Source of the DNA: Bacteroidota bacterium
GTDB lineage: Bacteria > Bacteroidota > Bacteroidia > Flavobacteriales > Flavobacteriaceae
DNA length: 5,656 nt
Direction of reading: 5' to 3'
Assembly: GCA_947468985.1 (NCBI GenBank)
Contig: CANINJ010000137.1
Span: forward strand, 1-5,656
A program made the translations under genes and the position numbers. Below are positions 1-5,656 of this stretch, piece by piece (position 1 is the stretch's first letter; each line of letters starts with the position of its first letter). The notes under the pieces are model-generated. The model did not search any database and was not told the DNA's origin. It saw only the letters and a program-made list of their open reading frames with translations.

Positions 1-882
1 CGATGTACGTTTTGTAGCATCTTCCGCTTGTTTTTTGGCCAATTCTTGTTCGTATAAACGAGAACGCAAAACGCCCATCGCCTTATCTTTATTCTTATGT
101 TGCGATTTTTGATCCTGACATTGCGCCACCAATCCTGTTGGAATGTGCGTCAATCGAACAGCCGATTTCGTCGTATTTACCGATTGTCCTCCAGGTCCTG
201 ACGAACAGAAGAAATCCACACGAACATCATTCATATCTATTTGAACGTCAAATTCTTCGGCTTCTGGAAGCACCATAACCGTTGCTGCCGAAGTGTGAAC
301 TCGACCTTGCGTTTCCGTTTGTGGAACGCGTTGCACTCGGTGAACACCCGCTTCAAATTTCAAAGTTCCATAAACATCTTCGCCTGTAACTTCAAAAATC
401 ACCTCTTTGAAACCACCCGAAGTTCCTTCATTCATATCCACAACCGAAGTTCTCCAACCTCTATTTTCACAATATTTCGTGTACATTCTAAACAAATCTC
501 CAGCAAAAATACTCGCTTCATCACCACCAGTTCCAGCACGAATTTCAACCATCACATTTTTCGCATCTTCCTCGTCTTTCGGAATCAATAAAAACTTAAT
601 TTCATCCTCCAACGCAGGCAATCTTTCTTTGGCTTCTTCCAATTGCATTTTCGCCATTTCGGTCATATCCGCATCACTTCCATCGGCAATAATCTCGTTT
701 GCTTCGTCAATATTTGCCATCAAAACCACGTATTCATCTCGTTTTTCAGCAAGCGCTTTCAACCCTTTATATTCCTGATTCAATTGCACATAACGCTTTT
801 GATCGCTAATCACATCGGGCTGAATAATCAAATCCGAAATCTCATCGAAACGCTGTTTTACTATTTGAAGTCTGTCTAACAT
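1..882 (-). CDS. prfA: Peptide chain release factor 1 (RF1), C-terminus cut by window edge
   Basis: This protein recognises the stop codons UAA and UAG in the ribosomal A site and triggers hydrolysis of peptidyl-tRNA. The minus strand is open from the ATG at 882-880 to base 1, giving 294 codons; RF1 is usually about 355-360 residues, so roughly 65 C-terminal residues lie outside. The N-terminus ([19 protein letters not shown]) is RF1-like. A conserved [16 protein letters not shown] stretch follows. The codon-recognition tripeptide PxT appears as PQT at residues 187-189 in [19 protein letters not shown], which separates RF1 from RF2 (SPF). The catalytic GGQ is at residues 231-233 within [19 protein letters not shown], followed by a [14 protein letters not shown] segment. 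Glutamine 233 is the residue methylated by PrmC in the family. A near-consensus -7 box lies 25 bases upstream of the start. The gene is transcribed away from the DMT transporter. Confidence 0.97.
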   Translation of the reverse strand, partial: MLDRLQIVKQRFDEISDLIIQPDVISDQKRYVQLNQEYKGLKALAEKRDEYVVLMANIDEANEIIADGSDADMTEMAKMQLEEAKERLPALEDEIKFLLIPKDEEDAKNVMVEIRAGTGGDEASIFAGDLFRMYTKYCENRGWRTSVVDMNEGTSGGFKEVIFEVTGEDVYGTLKFEAGVHRVQRVPQTETQGRVHTSAATVMVLPEAEEFDVQIDMNDVRVDFFCSSGPGGQSVNTTKSAVRLTHIPTGLVAQCQDQKSQHKNKDKAMGVLRSRLYEQELAKKQAEDATKRTS

Positions 883-907
883 CTTGTTTTTTCCTTAATT
901 AAGTCAG

Positions 908-942
908 CAAATTTACAAAAAATAGTTGATACTATAAAGCAA
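908..942 (-). promoter_or_regulatory. Putative Bacteroidota-type promoter of prfA
   Basis: On the minus strand TAAATTTG (bases 915-908) fits the Bacteroidota -7 consensus TAnnTTTG. It ends 25 bases before the prfA ATG, implying a leader of under 20 bases. A TTTG at 943-940 could act as the -33 element, but its 24-base spacing is slightly longer than usual. The -7 box is the stronger part of the call. Confidence 0.5.
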
Positions 943-972
943 ACCCGTTTTCGATTTTTTTGAAGCTTTCTC

Positions 973-1037
973 CCGCTGTCCGCTGTATCTTTTGGGGCGA
1001 ACGCCTCCCCAAAAGGATGCCGCTTCCATCCGGGCTA
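973..1037 (+). repeat. Intergenic repeat element, copy A (plus orientation)
   Basis: The element has three parts. A left block, GCTGTCCGCTGTATC, is at 975-989. A central hairpin has an 8-bp perfect stem, TTTTGGGG (990-997) with CCCCAAAA (1007-1014). A right block, GGATGCCGCTTCCATC, is at 1015-1030 and is followed after one base by GGGCTA (1032-1037). Left and right blocks recur exactly, inverted, in copy B. From memory, sequences of this kind are abundant between Flavobacterium genes; that is recall and not a search result. No coding content is seen here. Confidence 0.8.
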
Positions 1038-1114
1038 TGGGTTTTGAACTTTGATTTATAATCCAATTCAACGATGTCGCTGATTCGTTATTATGAAAAT
1101 ATAAACGTCATTCG

Positions 1115-1170
1115 TAGCCCTGATGGAAGCGGCATCCCACGCTTTTTAGCGTGGATACAGCGGACAGCAG
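1115..1170 (-). repeat. Intergenic repeat element, copy B (inverted relative to A)
   Basis: TAGCCC (1115-1120), one unmatched base, then GATGGAAGCGGCATCC (1122-1137) and GATACAGCGGACAGC (1154-1168) are exact reverse complements of the corresponding blocks in copy A. The centre differs: CCACGCT (1137-1143) pairs with AGCGTGG (1148-1154) around a TTTT loop, a 7-bp perfect hairpin unrelated in sequence to that of copy A. The outer flank (CAGGTGGAATAGTTC, read on the other strand) also loosely matches the left flank of A. Copies A and B are separated by about 77 bases, so the pair could form a large cruciform or hairpin. Confidence 0.8.
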
Positions 1171-1256
1171 GTGGAATAGTTCTTGAAAACTACAATCGTT
1201 GTGCTCCTAAAAAAAAATCTATTTAAATCACTGTTTTTGCAACAAATAAATCATAA

Positions 1257-1288
1257 TTGCCATTTATCAAAACTAAAAACTATCTTTG
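1257..1288 (+). promoter_or_regulatory. Putative Bacteroidota-type promoter of the DMT transporter gene
   Basis: TATCTTTG at 1281-1288 matches the -7 consensus TAnnTTTG in full. A TTG at 1257-1259 sits 21 bases upstream, a usual spacing for the -33 element. Transcription would start near 1294-1296, leaving a leader of roughly 17 bases before the ATG at 1312. This supports ATG 1312 over the in-frame TTG at 1303. Confidence 0.65.
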
Positions 1289-1311
1289 CCCGCTGATTAA
1301 AATTGAGAAAT

Positions 1312-2217
1312 ATGTTTGGAAATAGAGTATTAAAAGGGGTTGTTTTGGTTGGATTAGGTGCAACAAGTTACGGAATGTTAGCCACTTTCGTGAGATTGGC
1401 GTACGATGAAGGGTTCACCACCGCCGAAGTCACCACCTCGCAATTCGTATTTGGAATCTTAGGAATTTTGGTGATTAATTTATTTCAAAAAATCAAAAAG
1501 GGAACTTCGGTTATAAATGCTTCAAAAAGGAACATTTTTCAATTGATGCTTGCGGGAAGTTCGTTAGGAATGACGAGCGTTTTTTACTATTTGGCGGTGA
1601 AATATATTCCTGTTTCTATTGCGATAATTTTGTTGATGCAAACGGTTTGGATGGGCGTTTTGATAGAAATGATTTTAGACAAAAGAGCACCTTCTAAATT
1701 GAAAATTATTTCAGTATTTATAGTATTTATAGGAACATTATTGGCAACAAATATTTTTAAAAACGACGTGCAATTGGATTGGCACGGAATACTGTGGGGA
1801 ATGTTGGCAGCAGCGTCATTTACAACTACAATGTTCACTGCAAACCGCGTGGCTACTGGAATTTCATCAGCACAACGAAGTTTGTTTATGCTACTTGGTG
1901 GTGCGGTAATCGTATTTTCATTTGCAATAGCGACACAAAACACGCCTTTTAATTTCGAGATTTTTATAAAATGGGGAATCGTATTGTCTTTGTTTGGGAC
2001 GATAATTCCTCCAATGTTAATGAACGCAGGATTTCCATTGACGGGAATTGGTTTGGGAAGCATCGTGTCGGCATTGGAACTTCCAGTTTCGGTGATGATG
2101 GCGTATTTTTTATTGCACGAACAAGTCGTTTTAGTTCAATGGATTGGAATTATTTTGATCGTTTTAGCGATTGTTTTGATGAATATGAATTGGGATAAAT
2201 TCAAAAATAAAGTGTAA
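1312..2217 (+). CDS. EamA/DMT-superfamily membrane transporter
   Basis: This is an inner-membrane permease of the drug/metabolite transporter superfamily, made of two EamA repeats of five helices. The 301-residue length is normal for the family. Ten hydrophobic segments are visible at roughly residues 6-26, 38-57, 71-91, 97-117, 130-146, 159-178, 188-206, 218-237, 246-265 and 272-291. The last repeat contains the typical EamA ending, SALELPVSVMMAYFLLHE, then VQWIGIILIVLAIVLMN. The substrate cannot be told from the sequence; relatives export amino acids, nucleosides or other metabolites. An in-frame TTG at 1303 would add three residues (MRN), but ATG 1312 fits the -7 box at 1281-1288 better. 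The stop is 31 bases before the alkB-like start with no terminator between, so co-transcription is likely. Confidence 0.9.
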   Translation: MFGNRVLKGVVLVGLGATSYGMLATFVRLAYDEGFTTAEVTTSQFVFGILGILVINLFQKIKKGTSVINASKRNIFQLMLAGSSLGMTSVFYYLAVKYIPVSIAIILLMQTVWMGVLIEMILDKRAPSKLKIISVFIVFIGTLLATNIFKNDVQLDWHGILWGMLAAASFTTTMFTANRVATGISSAQRSLFMLLGGAVIVFSFAIATQNTPFNFEIFIKWGIVLSLFGTIIPPMLMNAGFPLTGIGLGSIVSALELPVSVMMAYFLLHEQVVLVQWIGIILIVLAIVLMNMNWDKFKNKV

Positions 2218-2248
2218 TTTTAGACTTCAATTTAATTACAGAAAGCCA

Positions 2249-2857
2249 TTGAAATCGCTATTTAAAAATACATCCGAACCCATTTATTTCAATGTTCCGG
2301 ATTCAGAAATCATTTATTATCCTCATTTTTTTGATGTAGAACAGTCTGATTTGCTATTTCAAGAATTACTTTTGACGATTCCTTGGCAGCAAGACGACAT
2401 TAAGGTTTTTGGAAAAGTGCATGCACAACCTCGTTTTACAGCACTTTTCGGAAATGAAGGGAAATCGTATTCCTATTCTAATATAAAAATGCAACCCCAT
2501 TCTTGGAATCCAATATTGCAAAATCTAAAACTAAAAGCCGAAGCAGTTTCGGAAACTGAATTTACAACCGTTTTACTGAATTTATACCGCGACGGAAAAG
2601 ACAGCAATGGCTGGCACGCCGATAACGAAAAAGAATTGGGGACAAATCCAATAATTGCGTCACTGAGTTTTGGTGCCGAACGTTATTTTCATTTGCAACA
2701 TACTATTGACAAAAATCGGAAATTAAAAATACTTTTGGAACACGGAAGTTTGCTTGTTATGAAAGGTACAACGCAGCATTTTTGGAAACATCAAATCCCC
2801 AAAACTACAAAACCAATTGGTTCGAGAATTAATTTGACATTTCGCAGTATTGTGTAA
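2249..2857 (+). CDS. AlkB-like 2-oxoglutarate/Fe(II)-dependent dioxygenase (alkylated-base repair)
   Basis: The product is a 202-residue AlkB-family protein. Such enzymes oxidatively demethylate lesions such as 1-methyladenine and 3-methylcytosine, using Fe(II), oxygen and 2-oxoglutarate. The iron ligands are visible: H123 and D125 in NGWHADNEKE and H181 in WKHQIPK. R193 and R199 in SRINLTFR match the two 2-oxoglutarate/substrate arginines six residues apart in the family. NLYRDGKD (N111, Y113) is the usual strand before the HxD motif. PRFTALFGNEGKSYSYS resembles the ALKBH2/ALKBH3 branch more than E. coli AlkB. The start is TTG: the first in-frame ATG is codon 81, inside the conserved domain. 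An AGAAAG stretch lies just upstream at 2240-2245. It is probably in an operon with the DMT transporter gene. Family assignment is firm; the exact lesion range is inferred. Confidence 0.93.
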   Translation: MKSLFKNTSEPIYFNVPDSEIIYYPHFFDVEQSDLLFQELLLTIPWQQDDIKVFGKVHAQPRFTALFGNEGKSYSYSNIKMQPHSWNPILQNLKLKAEAVSETEFTTVLLNLYRDGKDSNGWHADNEKELGTNPIIASLSFGAERYFHLQHTIDKNRKLKILLEHGSLLVMKGTTQHFWKHQIPKTTKPIGSRINLTFRSIV

Positions 2858-2909
2858 ATTACTCCCTAAAAAAACCTTAAAAATAGCTTTCTAAAAGCAC
2901 AATTACTTG

Positions 2910-2966
2910 AAAAACAATAAAAAAGAAAAAAAAGCAACTCCAACTTAAAAAGGTATTGTTTTTTTT
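2910..2966 (+). terminator. Possible weak terminator after the alkB-like gene
   Basis: AAAAACAATA (2910-2919) is the exact reverse complement of TATTGTTTTT (2954-2963), and the second arm sits in an eight-base T run ending at 2966. The loop is 34 bases long and the stem is AT-rich, so it is far weaker than the structure at 3311-3338. In such AT-rich DNA a chance match is plausible. The rest of the 171-base gap shows no gene. Confidence 0.25.
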
Positions 2967-3028
2967 ATTAATATTGAAGTATAAAATTAAGTATTAACTA
3001 AAACCTACACTGAATTTATTTTCGAATA

Positions 3029-3307
3029 ATGAAAAAGAGTAAAAACATTGAATTAACTTGGGCTCAAAACGAAAAATTGATAACCCTTGCATTAGAAGAA
3101 CGAAATCCATTTGAAATAATCAAAAAGGAATTCGGATTGGGAGAAAAAGAAGTTCTTGAAATTATGAAAAAGAAACTTCCTGCTGACAAATTTGAGATTT
3201 GGAAAAAGAAGGCAAATGCTGCCAAACCAAAACCAAAACCTATCAAAATTGATGAATTCGACGAAGACTTAGACGGAAAATACTATATAAAAAATAAACT
3301 CGATTAG
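3029..3307 (+). CDS. DUF2805 (TIGR03643) family small protein
   Basis: This is a 92-residue protein of unknown function. The core, about residues 8-62, has the family pattern: W.Q.EKLI.LALEERNPFEII, then EFGLGEKEVLEIMKKKL and KFEIWKKKA. The middle (IIKKEFGLGEKEVLEIMKKKL) looks like a helix-turn-helix, but DNA binding is not shown. The C-terminal tail is Lys/Pro-rich (AKPKPKPIK, 65-73) and then acidic (DEFDEDLDG, 75-83), probably unstructured. The ATG at 3029 is the only sensible start. It stands alone, ending at TAG 3305-3307 directly before a strong intrinsic terminator. No clear -7 box was found: TATTTTCG at 3017-3024 is only five bases from the start codon, too close to be the promoter. 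Confidence 0.8.
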   Translation: MKKSKNIELTWAQNEKLITLALEERNPFEIIKKEFGLGEKEVLEIMKKKLPADKFEIWKKKANAAKPKPKPIKIDEFDEDLDGKYYIKNKLD

Positions 3308-3310
3308 ATT

Positions 3311-3338
3311 AAAACTCCTGAAATCCAGGAGTTTTTTT
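3311..3338 (+). terminator. Rho-independent terminator after the DUF2805 gene
   Basis: AAAACTCCTG (3311-3320) and CAGGAGTTTT (3326-3335) form a perfect 10-bp stem with a five-base loop (AAATC), followed by T to 3338. It starts three bases after the stop codon. The AAAA on the left arm is too short to argue strongly for termination from the other strand. Confidence 0.9.
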
Positions 3339-3434
3339 AAATAACACCTCTTTCCATTAATAAAAAACCAAAACCAACAACTAAATAAACCTATAATATA
3401 TCTTCGAAAGCACTCTGTTTTGAAGATAATTTCT

Positions 3435-3442
3435 TTATTTTG
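3435..3442 (+). promoter_or_regulatory. Possible -7 box of the DUF4369 lipoprotein gene
   Basis: TTATTTTG matches TAnnTTTG at all but the second base and ends 17 bases before the ATG at 3460. The only TTG upstream that could be a -33 element (3420-3422) is 12 bases away, too close. The assignment therefore rests on the -7 box and its position only. Confidence 0.35.
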
Positions 3443-3459
3443 CGCTCAAATAACAAACT

Positions 3460-4164
3460 ATGAAAAATTCAATTATTGCCCTTATTTCTCTATTTATAAT
3501 AACTTCTTGTAGTAAAAATAGCGATGCCAACTTACAAATTACAGGTAACATCAAAGGGTTACAAAAAGGAACTTTGTATTTAAAAAAATTGGGTGATAGT
3601 ACGTATGTTACTTTAGACAGTATGAAAATTGATGGTAAATCGGCATTTGAAAGCAATATAAATTTAAAATCTCCAGAAATGTTATACTTGTTTTTAGATC
3701 GCGGAACAAGCAAGTCGGGGGATAATAGTTTGATGTTTTTTGCAGAACCTGGAAAAATAAATATCGATACCGATTTGGAATCCTTCTATTCTAAAGCTAA
3801 AATTACAGGTTCTAAAAACAATGAATTATACGAAAGCTACAAAAAAATTAGTTCTCGATTTAATGAGCAACAATTAGATCTTACCGTTGAAAAAATCAAT
3901 GCTATAAAAAATAATCAAACTAATTTATTAGCAGGAATTGAGGAAAAAGCAAATGTTGTTTTGAAACGAAAATACCTATACGCAATTAACTTCGCGGTTA
4001 CTAATAAAGACTATGAAGTGTCGCCCTATATTGCCCTATCTGAAATTAACGATGCGACGATAAAATATTTAGATACTATTCAAAAAGCAATGGTTCCAAA
4101 GGTTGCCCAATCTAAATATGGTGTTATGTTAACGAAATATGTAGCCGATAGAAAAAAGGAGTAG
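3460..4164 (+). CDS. DUF4369 domain lipoprotein lacking a thioredoxin domain
   Basis: The product is a 234-residue predicted lipoprotein. The N-terminus (MKNSIIALISLFIITSC) is a signal peptide II with lipobox ITSC, so C17 would be lipidated. The tail SKNSD after it shows no strong surface-export signal. Residues about 22-125 fit DUF4369: LQITGNIKGLQKGTLYLKKLGDSTYVTLDS, then FESNINLKSPEMLYLFLD and FFAEPGKINI. This domain usually precedes an AhpC/TSA-thioredoxin domain in Bacteroidota TlpA-like proteins. Here residues 125-234 are mostly helical and charged, and the protein stops at KYGVMLTKYVADRKKE, about where a redox domain would begin. There is no CxxC motif, so disulfide exchange is not expected. 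A natural short family form and a truncated gene are both possible. Repeat element C starts 8 bases after the stop. Confidence 0.8.
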   Translation: MKNSIIALISLFIITSCSKNSDANLQITGNIKGLQKGTLYLKKLGDSTYVTLDSMKIDGKSAFESNINLKSPEMLYLFLDRGTSKSGDNSLMFFAEPGKINIDTDLESFYSKAKITGSKNNELYESYKKISSRFNEQQLDLTVEKINAIKNNQTNLLAGIEEKANVVLKRKYLYAINFAVTNKDYEVSPYIALSEINDATIKYLDTIQKAMVPKVAQSKYGVMLTKYVADRKKE

Positions 4165-4172
4165 CTTTTTTT

Positions 4173-4265
4173 GGGCATGCCCCTCGAAAAATTCGGGTCA
4201 GGCGCTACGCTGCAATCTCTGTTTCACTGCGTTTCACAGAGGATTTTCGCTGCGATCCTTCATGC
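4173..4265 (+). repeat. Intergenic repeat element, copy C (plus orientation, divergent)
   Basis: This is a more diverged copy of the A/B element. It begins with the palindrome GGGCATGCCC (4173-4182) and a CCTCGAA/TTCGGG imperfect hairpin (4182-4197). CGCTACGCTGCAATC (4203-4217) corresponds to GCTGTCCGCTGTATC of copy A. The central hairpin is CTCTGT (4217-4222) with ACAGAG (4236-4241). GGATTTTCGCTGCGATCC (4241-4258) corresponds to GGATGCCGCTTCCATC. GTTTCAC is directly repeated in the loop region (4221-4227 and 4231-4237). It lies in the convergent gap between the lipoprotein and SIMPL genes, starting 8 bases after the lipoprotein stop. Confidence 0.6.
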
Positions 4266-4307
4266 GACATCCGGACGATATTGCTATCAATAATTCCAGT
4301 TCTTGTC

Positions 4308-4328
4308 AATCTGAATTCATTTCAGATT
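4308..4328. terminator. Hairpin in the convergent gap, possible terminator
   Basis: AATCTGAA (4308-4315) and TTCAGATT (4321-4328) form a perfect 8-bp stem with a five-base loop (TTCAT). The following CTAATTTTATAG is T-rich but has no clean T run. It could end plus-strand transcripts from the lipoprotein gene or protect 3' ends. The call as a hairpin is secure; the role as terminator is a guess. Confidence 0.4.
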
Positions 4329-4396
4329 CTAATTTTATAGTATTATCGAGGGCAATCTCATTATGCAATCCACTGTTATTTTATTTCTTGTGGGCA

Positions 4397-4432
4397 CGAG
4401 CGAGACGCTCGCGCTAGAGGTGGAGACGCTCG
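4397..4432. repeat. GC-rich hairpin with duplicated GAGACGCTCG
   Basis: CGAGCG (4397-4402) pairs with CGCTCG (4406-4411) over an AGA loop. GAGACGCTCG occurs at 4402-4411 and again at 4423-4432, so the left arm could pair with either right arm. The GC content stands out against AT-rich surroundings. It lies 17 bases past the SIMPL stop codon (minus strand) and has no T run on either strand, so it is not a classical intrinsic terminator. It resembles REP-like palindromes; that link is an inference. Confidence 0.6.
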
Positions 4433-4448
4433 AAAAGAAAGTTATGTA

Positions 4449-5153
4449 TTACTCAAGTTTGAATTTAACATTTAGTTCCGTTTCAATTTTTATTTTTTCA
4501 AATTCAATATCGGCCGGGATGTATTCTTTATTAGCACTTATGCTGCTTGCGCCTCTAATTCTAATTCCTGATGCAGAACCTGCTAAACCCCTTAATATTT
4601 CAGTGTTAAAATCTGAAATCAAAATTGCGTTTCCAACTTTTTGATTCAGTGGTTTTGTCATCGCAATTGCTTGGTTTTTTGCCTTTTCAATTGCTTTAGT
4701 TTTCAAAATTAAAAGCATTTTTTCGGATTTCGAATATTCTGTTTTTTCTAGAGTTACATTTGAGATTTCCATCTCTTCAAGTGCAATTAAAACTTTTCCT
4801 GAAATTTTCGCATCAAAGAGAAGTAAAGTATAATTTTTGTATTTTAAAATATCTTGTTGCTTGAAAAAATATTTTTTATAATTACTTGCTAAATCGTTCA
4901 GCGCTAACTGCGTTTCAACATTTATTCCTAAAGATTTTAATTTTTCGTTCATTTTACTTTCTAATTCTTCAACAGAGACTTTTCCTCTTGAGTCTTTTTC
5001 AGTTATTGAAATATTTAGATAAATTCTATCAGGAATTACTAAGGTGTCAACTTTAGCAGAAGTTTCTATATAAGGTAAATCGATAAATGTTTTCGTTTGC
5101 GAAATACTTTTAGTTGTTATGATTAGTAGAAGTAATAATGTTAGTTTTTTCAT
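4449..5153 (-). CDS. SIMPL (DUF541) domain periplasmic protein
   Basis: The product is a 234-residue exported protein of the SIMPL/DUF541 family, which includes E. coli YggE and Brucella BP26. The family role is not settled; YggE has been linked to oxidative stress and BP26 forms ring-like oligomers. Residues 1-18 (MKKLTLLLLLIITTKSIS) form a signal peptide with likely cleavage before Q19, so it should act in the periplasm or outer-membrane space. The mature part shows the family course: a beta-rich start (VDTLVIPDRIYLNISITEKD), a helix (VEELESKMNEKLKSLGIN), and a late helix (LKTKAIEKAKNQAIAMTKPLNQKVGNAILISD) typical of SIMPL proteins. Length is normal. The gene is convergent with the lipoprotein gene and divergent from dnaK. 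No -7 box was found close upstream on the minus strand. Confidence 0.85.
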   Translation of the reverse strand: MKKLTLLLLLIITTKSISQTKTFIDLPYIETSAKVDTLVIPDRIYLNISITEKDSRGKVSVEELESKMNEKLKSLGINVETQLALNDLASNYKKYFFKQQDILKYKNYTLLLFDAKISGKVLIALEEMEISNVTLEKTEYSKSEKMLLILKTKAIEKAKNQAIAMTKPLNQKVGNAILISDFNTEILRGLAGSASGIRIRGASSISANKEYIPADIEFEKIKIETELNVKFKLE

Positions 5154-5296
5154 TTTAAGTTTTGTTTGTGAACGAGCGATATACTCTCATTAATTGTTGC
5201 ATTTGTATAGTGCTAATGTAGTTTATATATTTGATTATATAGTTGTTTCTTTATTTTTAAAACTCAAATTTAAAAAAACTCAAATGACTTTTCCAG
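5154..5296. other. AT-rich intergenic stretch, nothing firm
   Basis: This is the first part of the divergent SIMPL-dnaK gap. It is very AT-rich and contains no supported gene. On the minus strand TAAATTTG (5272-5265) fits a -7 box, but it is about 110 bases from the SIMPL start and has no suitable -33 partner. CTCAAATGA (5279-5287) is repeated as an exact inverted copy at 5348-5356. Confidence 0.5.
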
Positions 5297-5400
5297 TAGC
5301 CCCGATTACTTCACTATACTTTTATTTTAATAGGAGTTCAGTGAATTTCATTTGAGGCGGTATCCTCGCAACGAGGCGAAGAGATTGAGCCGAAAGCGGT
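5297..5400 (-). repeat. Intergenic repeat element, copy D (inverted, apparently interrupted)
   Basis: The core GAGGCGGTATCC (5354-5365), hairpin CCTCG (5364-5368) with CGAGG (5372-5376), and GATTGAGCCGAAAGC (5383-5397) line up with GAAGCGGCATCC, central hairpin and GATACAGCGGACAGC of copy B. The outer block TAGCCCCGATT (5297-5307) matches TAGCCCTGAT of copy B but is separated from the core by 45 extra bases (5308-5352). The copy is therefore diverged and probably split. It lies upstream of dnaK, between divergent genes. Confidence 0.6.
5308..5352. repeat. 45-base insert within repeat copy D, with inverted repeats
   Basis: Copies A and B have the TAGCCC block directly next to the GCGGCATCC block; here 45 AT-rich bases separate them. 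The insert contains TTCACT (5310-5315) and its inverse AGTGAA (5340-5345). ATT occurs at both junctions (5305-5307 and 5350-5352), which could be a short target duplication. A longer 9-bp inverted match (5279-5287 with 5348-5356) spans the left junction, so chance pairing cannot be excluded. Confidence 0.35.
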
Positions 5401-5439
5401 ATTGCAATTACTGAAAGTCAGAGACAATTCGCTCTAAAA

Positions 5440-5486
5440 TGTCATATTGTCAGAAATTATAATGTCAAATGGGTGTATTACTGACA
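5440..5486. promoter_or_regulatory. Cluster of TGTCA/TGACA motifs upstream of dnaK
   Basis: TGTCA occurs at 5440-5444, 5448-5452 and 5463-5467, and the inverse TGACA at 5482-5486. All lie 86-132 bases before the dnaK start. No TAnnTTTG box is present between the cluster and dnaK. The cluster could be an operator or activator site for stress control of dnaK; this is inference from motif density only. Confidence 0.3.
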
Positions 5487-5541
5487 ATTATTGGGGATTG
5501 GTACTATGGCATAAAGATTGACTTAAGGAAATTGAGTTTAG

Positions 5542-5656
<115 letters not shown>

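Noticed and set aside
241..879. Plus-strand open frames opposite prfA
   Set aside because: They overlap a confidently identified prfA on the other strand and their translations are low-complexity Ser/Phe-rich sequence without any family likeness.
973..1170. CRISPR or IS element reading of the paired repeats
   Set aside because: There are only two inverted copies, with no regular spacers and no transposase frame between them.
1587..2063. Minus-strand 158-codon frame inside the DMT gene
   Set aside because: It is antisense to a clear ten-helix transporter and shows no recognisable domain.
3435..3713. Minus-strand 92-codon frame over the lipoprotein gene
   Set aside because: It is a shadow of the DUF4369 gene, which has a lipobox and conserved domain in the other frame.
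4363..4644. Plus-strand 93-codon frame over the GC hairpin and the end of the SIMPL gene
   Set aside because: It is mostly antisense to the SIMPL coding region and begins across the palindrome; the protein has no family features.
5265..5272. TAAATTTG as the SIMPL promoter on the minus strand
   Set aside because: It is about 110 bases from the start codon and has no -33 partner at usual spacing; in such AT-rich sequence the match is likely chance.
5499..5512. Sigma-54-like sequence TTGGTAC...GGCAT before dnaK
   Set aside because: The GG and GC dinucleotides are 7 bases apart, not the required 10, so it does not fit a -24/-12 promoter.

Overview
The window looks like chromosomal DNA of a Flavobacterium-type member of the Bacteroidota. 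The evidence is its low GC content, the absence of clear Shine-Dalgarno sites, Bacteroidota-type -7 boxes (TAnnTTTG) upstream of genes, and protein types typical of that group (DUF4369 lipoprotein, DUF2805 protein, SIMPL protein). The genus is inferred from sequence style and recall, not from a search.

Layout: the 5' part of prfA (release factor 1) is on the minus strand and runs off the left edge (1-882). A 429-base divergent intergenic region follows; it holds two promoters and a large inverted pair of repeat elements (A and B, 973-1170). Next is a plus-strand pair 31 bases apart: a ten-helix EamA/DMT transporter (1312-2217) and an AlkB-like 2-oxoglutarate/Fe(II) dioxygenase with a TTG start (2249-2857). 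A small DUF2805 gene (3029-3307) ends at a clear intrinsic terminator (3311-3338). A DUF4369 lipoprotein gene (3460-4164) faces a minus-strand SIMPL/DUF541 periplasmic protein gene (4449-5153); the convergent gap contains repeat element C and two further hairpins. Divergent from the SIMPL gene, the first 28 codons of dnaK begin at 5572 and run off the right edge. Its upstream region holds repeat element D and a cluster of TGTCA/TGACA motifs.

The genes are mostly housekeeping or conserved (translation termination, chaperone, alkylation repair) and form no single pathway. The most notable content lies between them. Four copies of one intergenic element family share conserved flanking blocks (approximately GCTGTCCGCTGTATC and GGATGCCGCTTCCATC) around a central hairpin whose sequence differs in each copy while base pairing is kept. 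Two copies form an inverted pair, and one copy (D) appears to be split by a 45-base insert. I saw no CRISPR array, tRNA, rRNA, transposase gene or obvious novel protein system.
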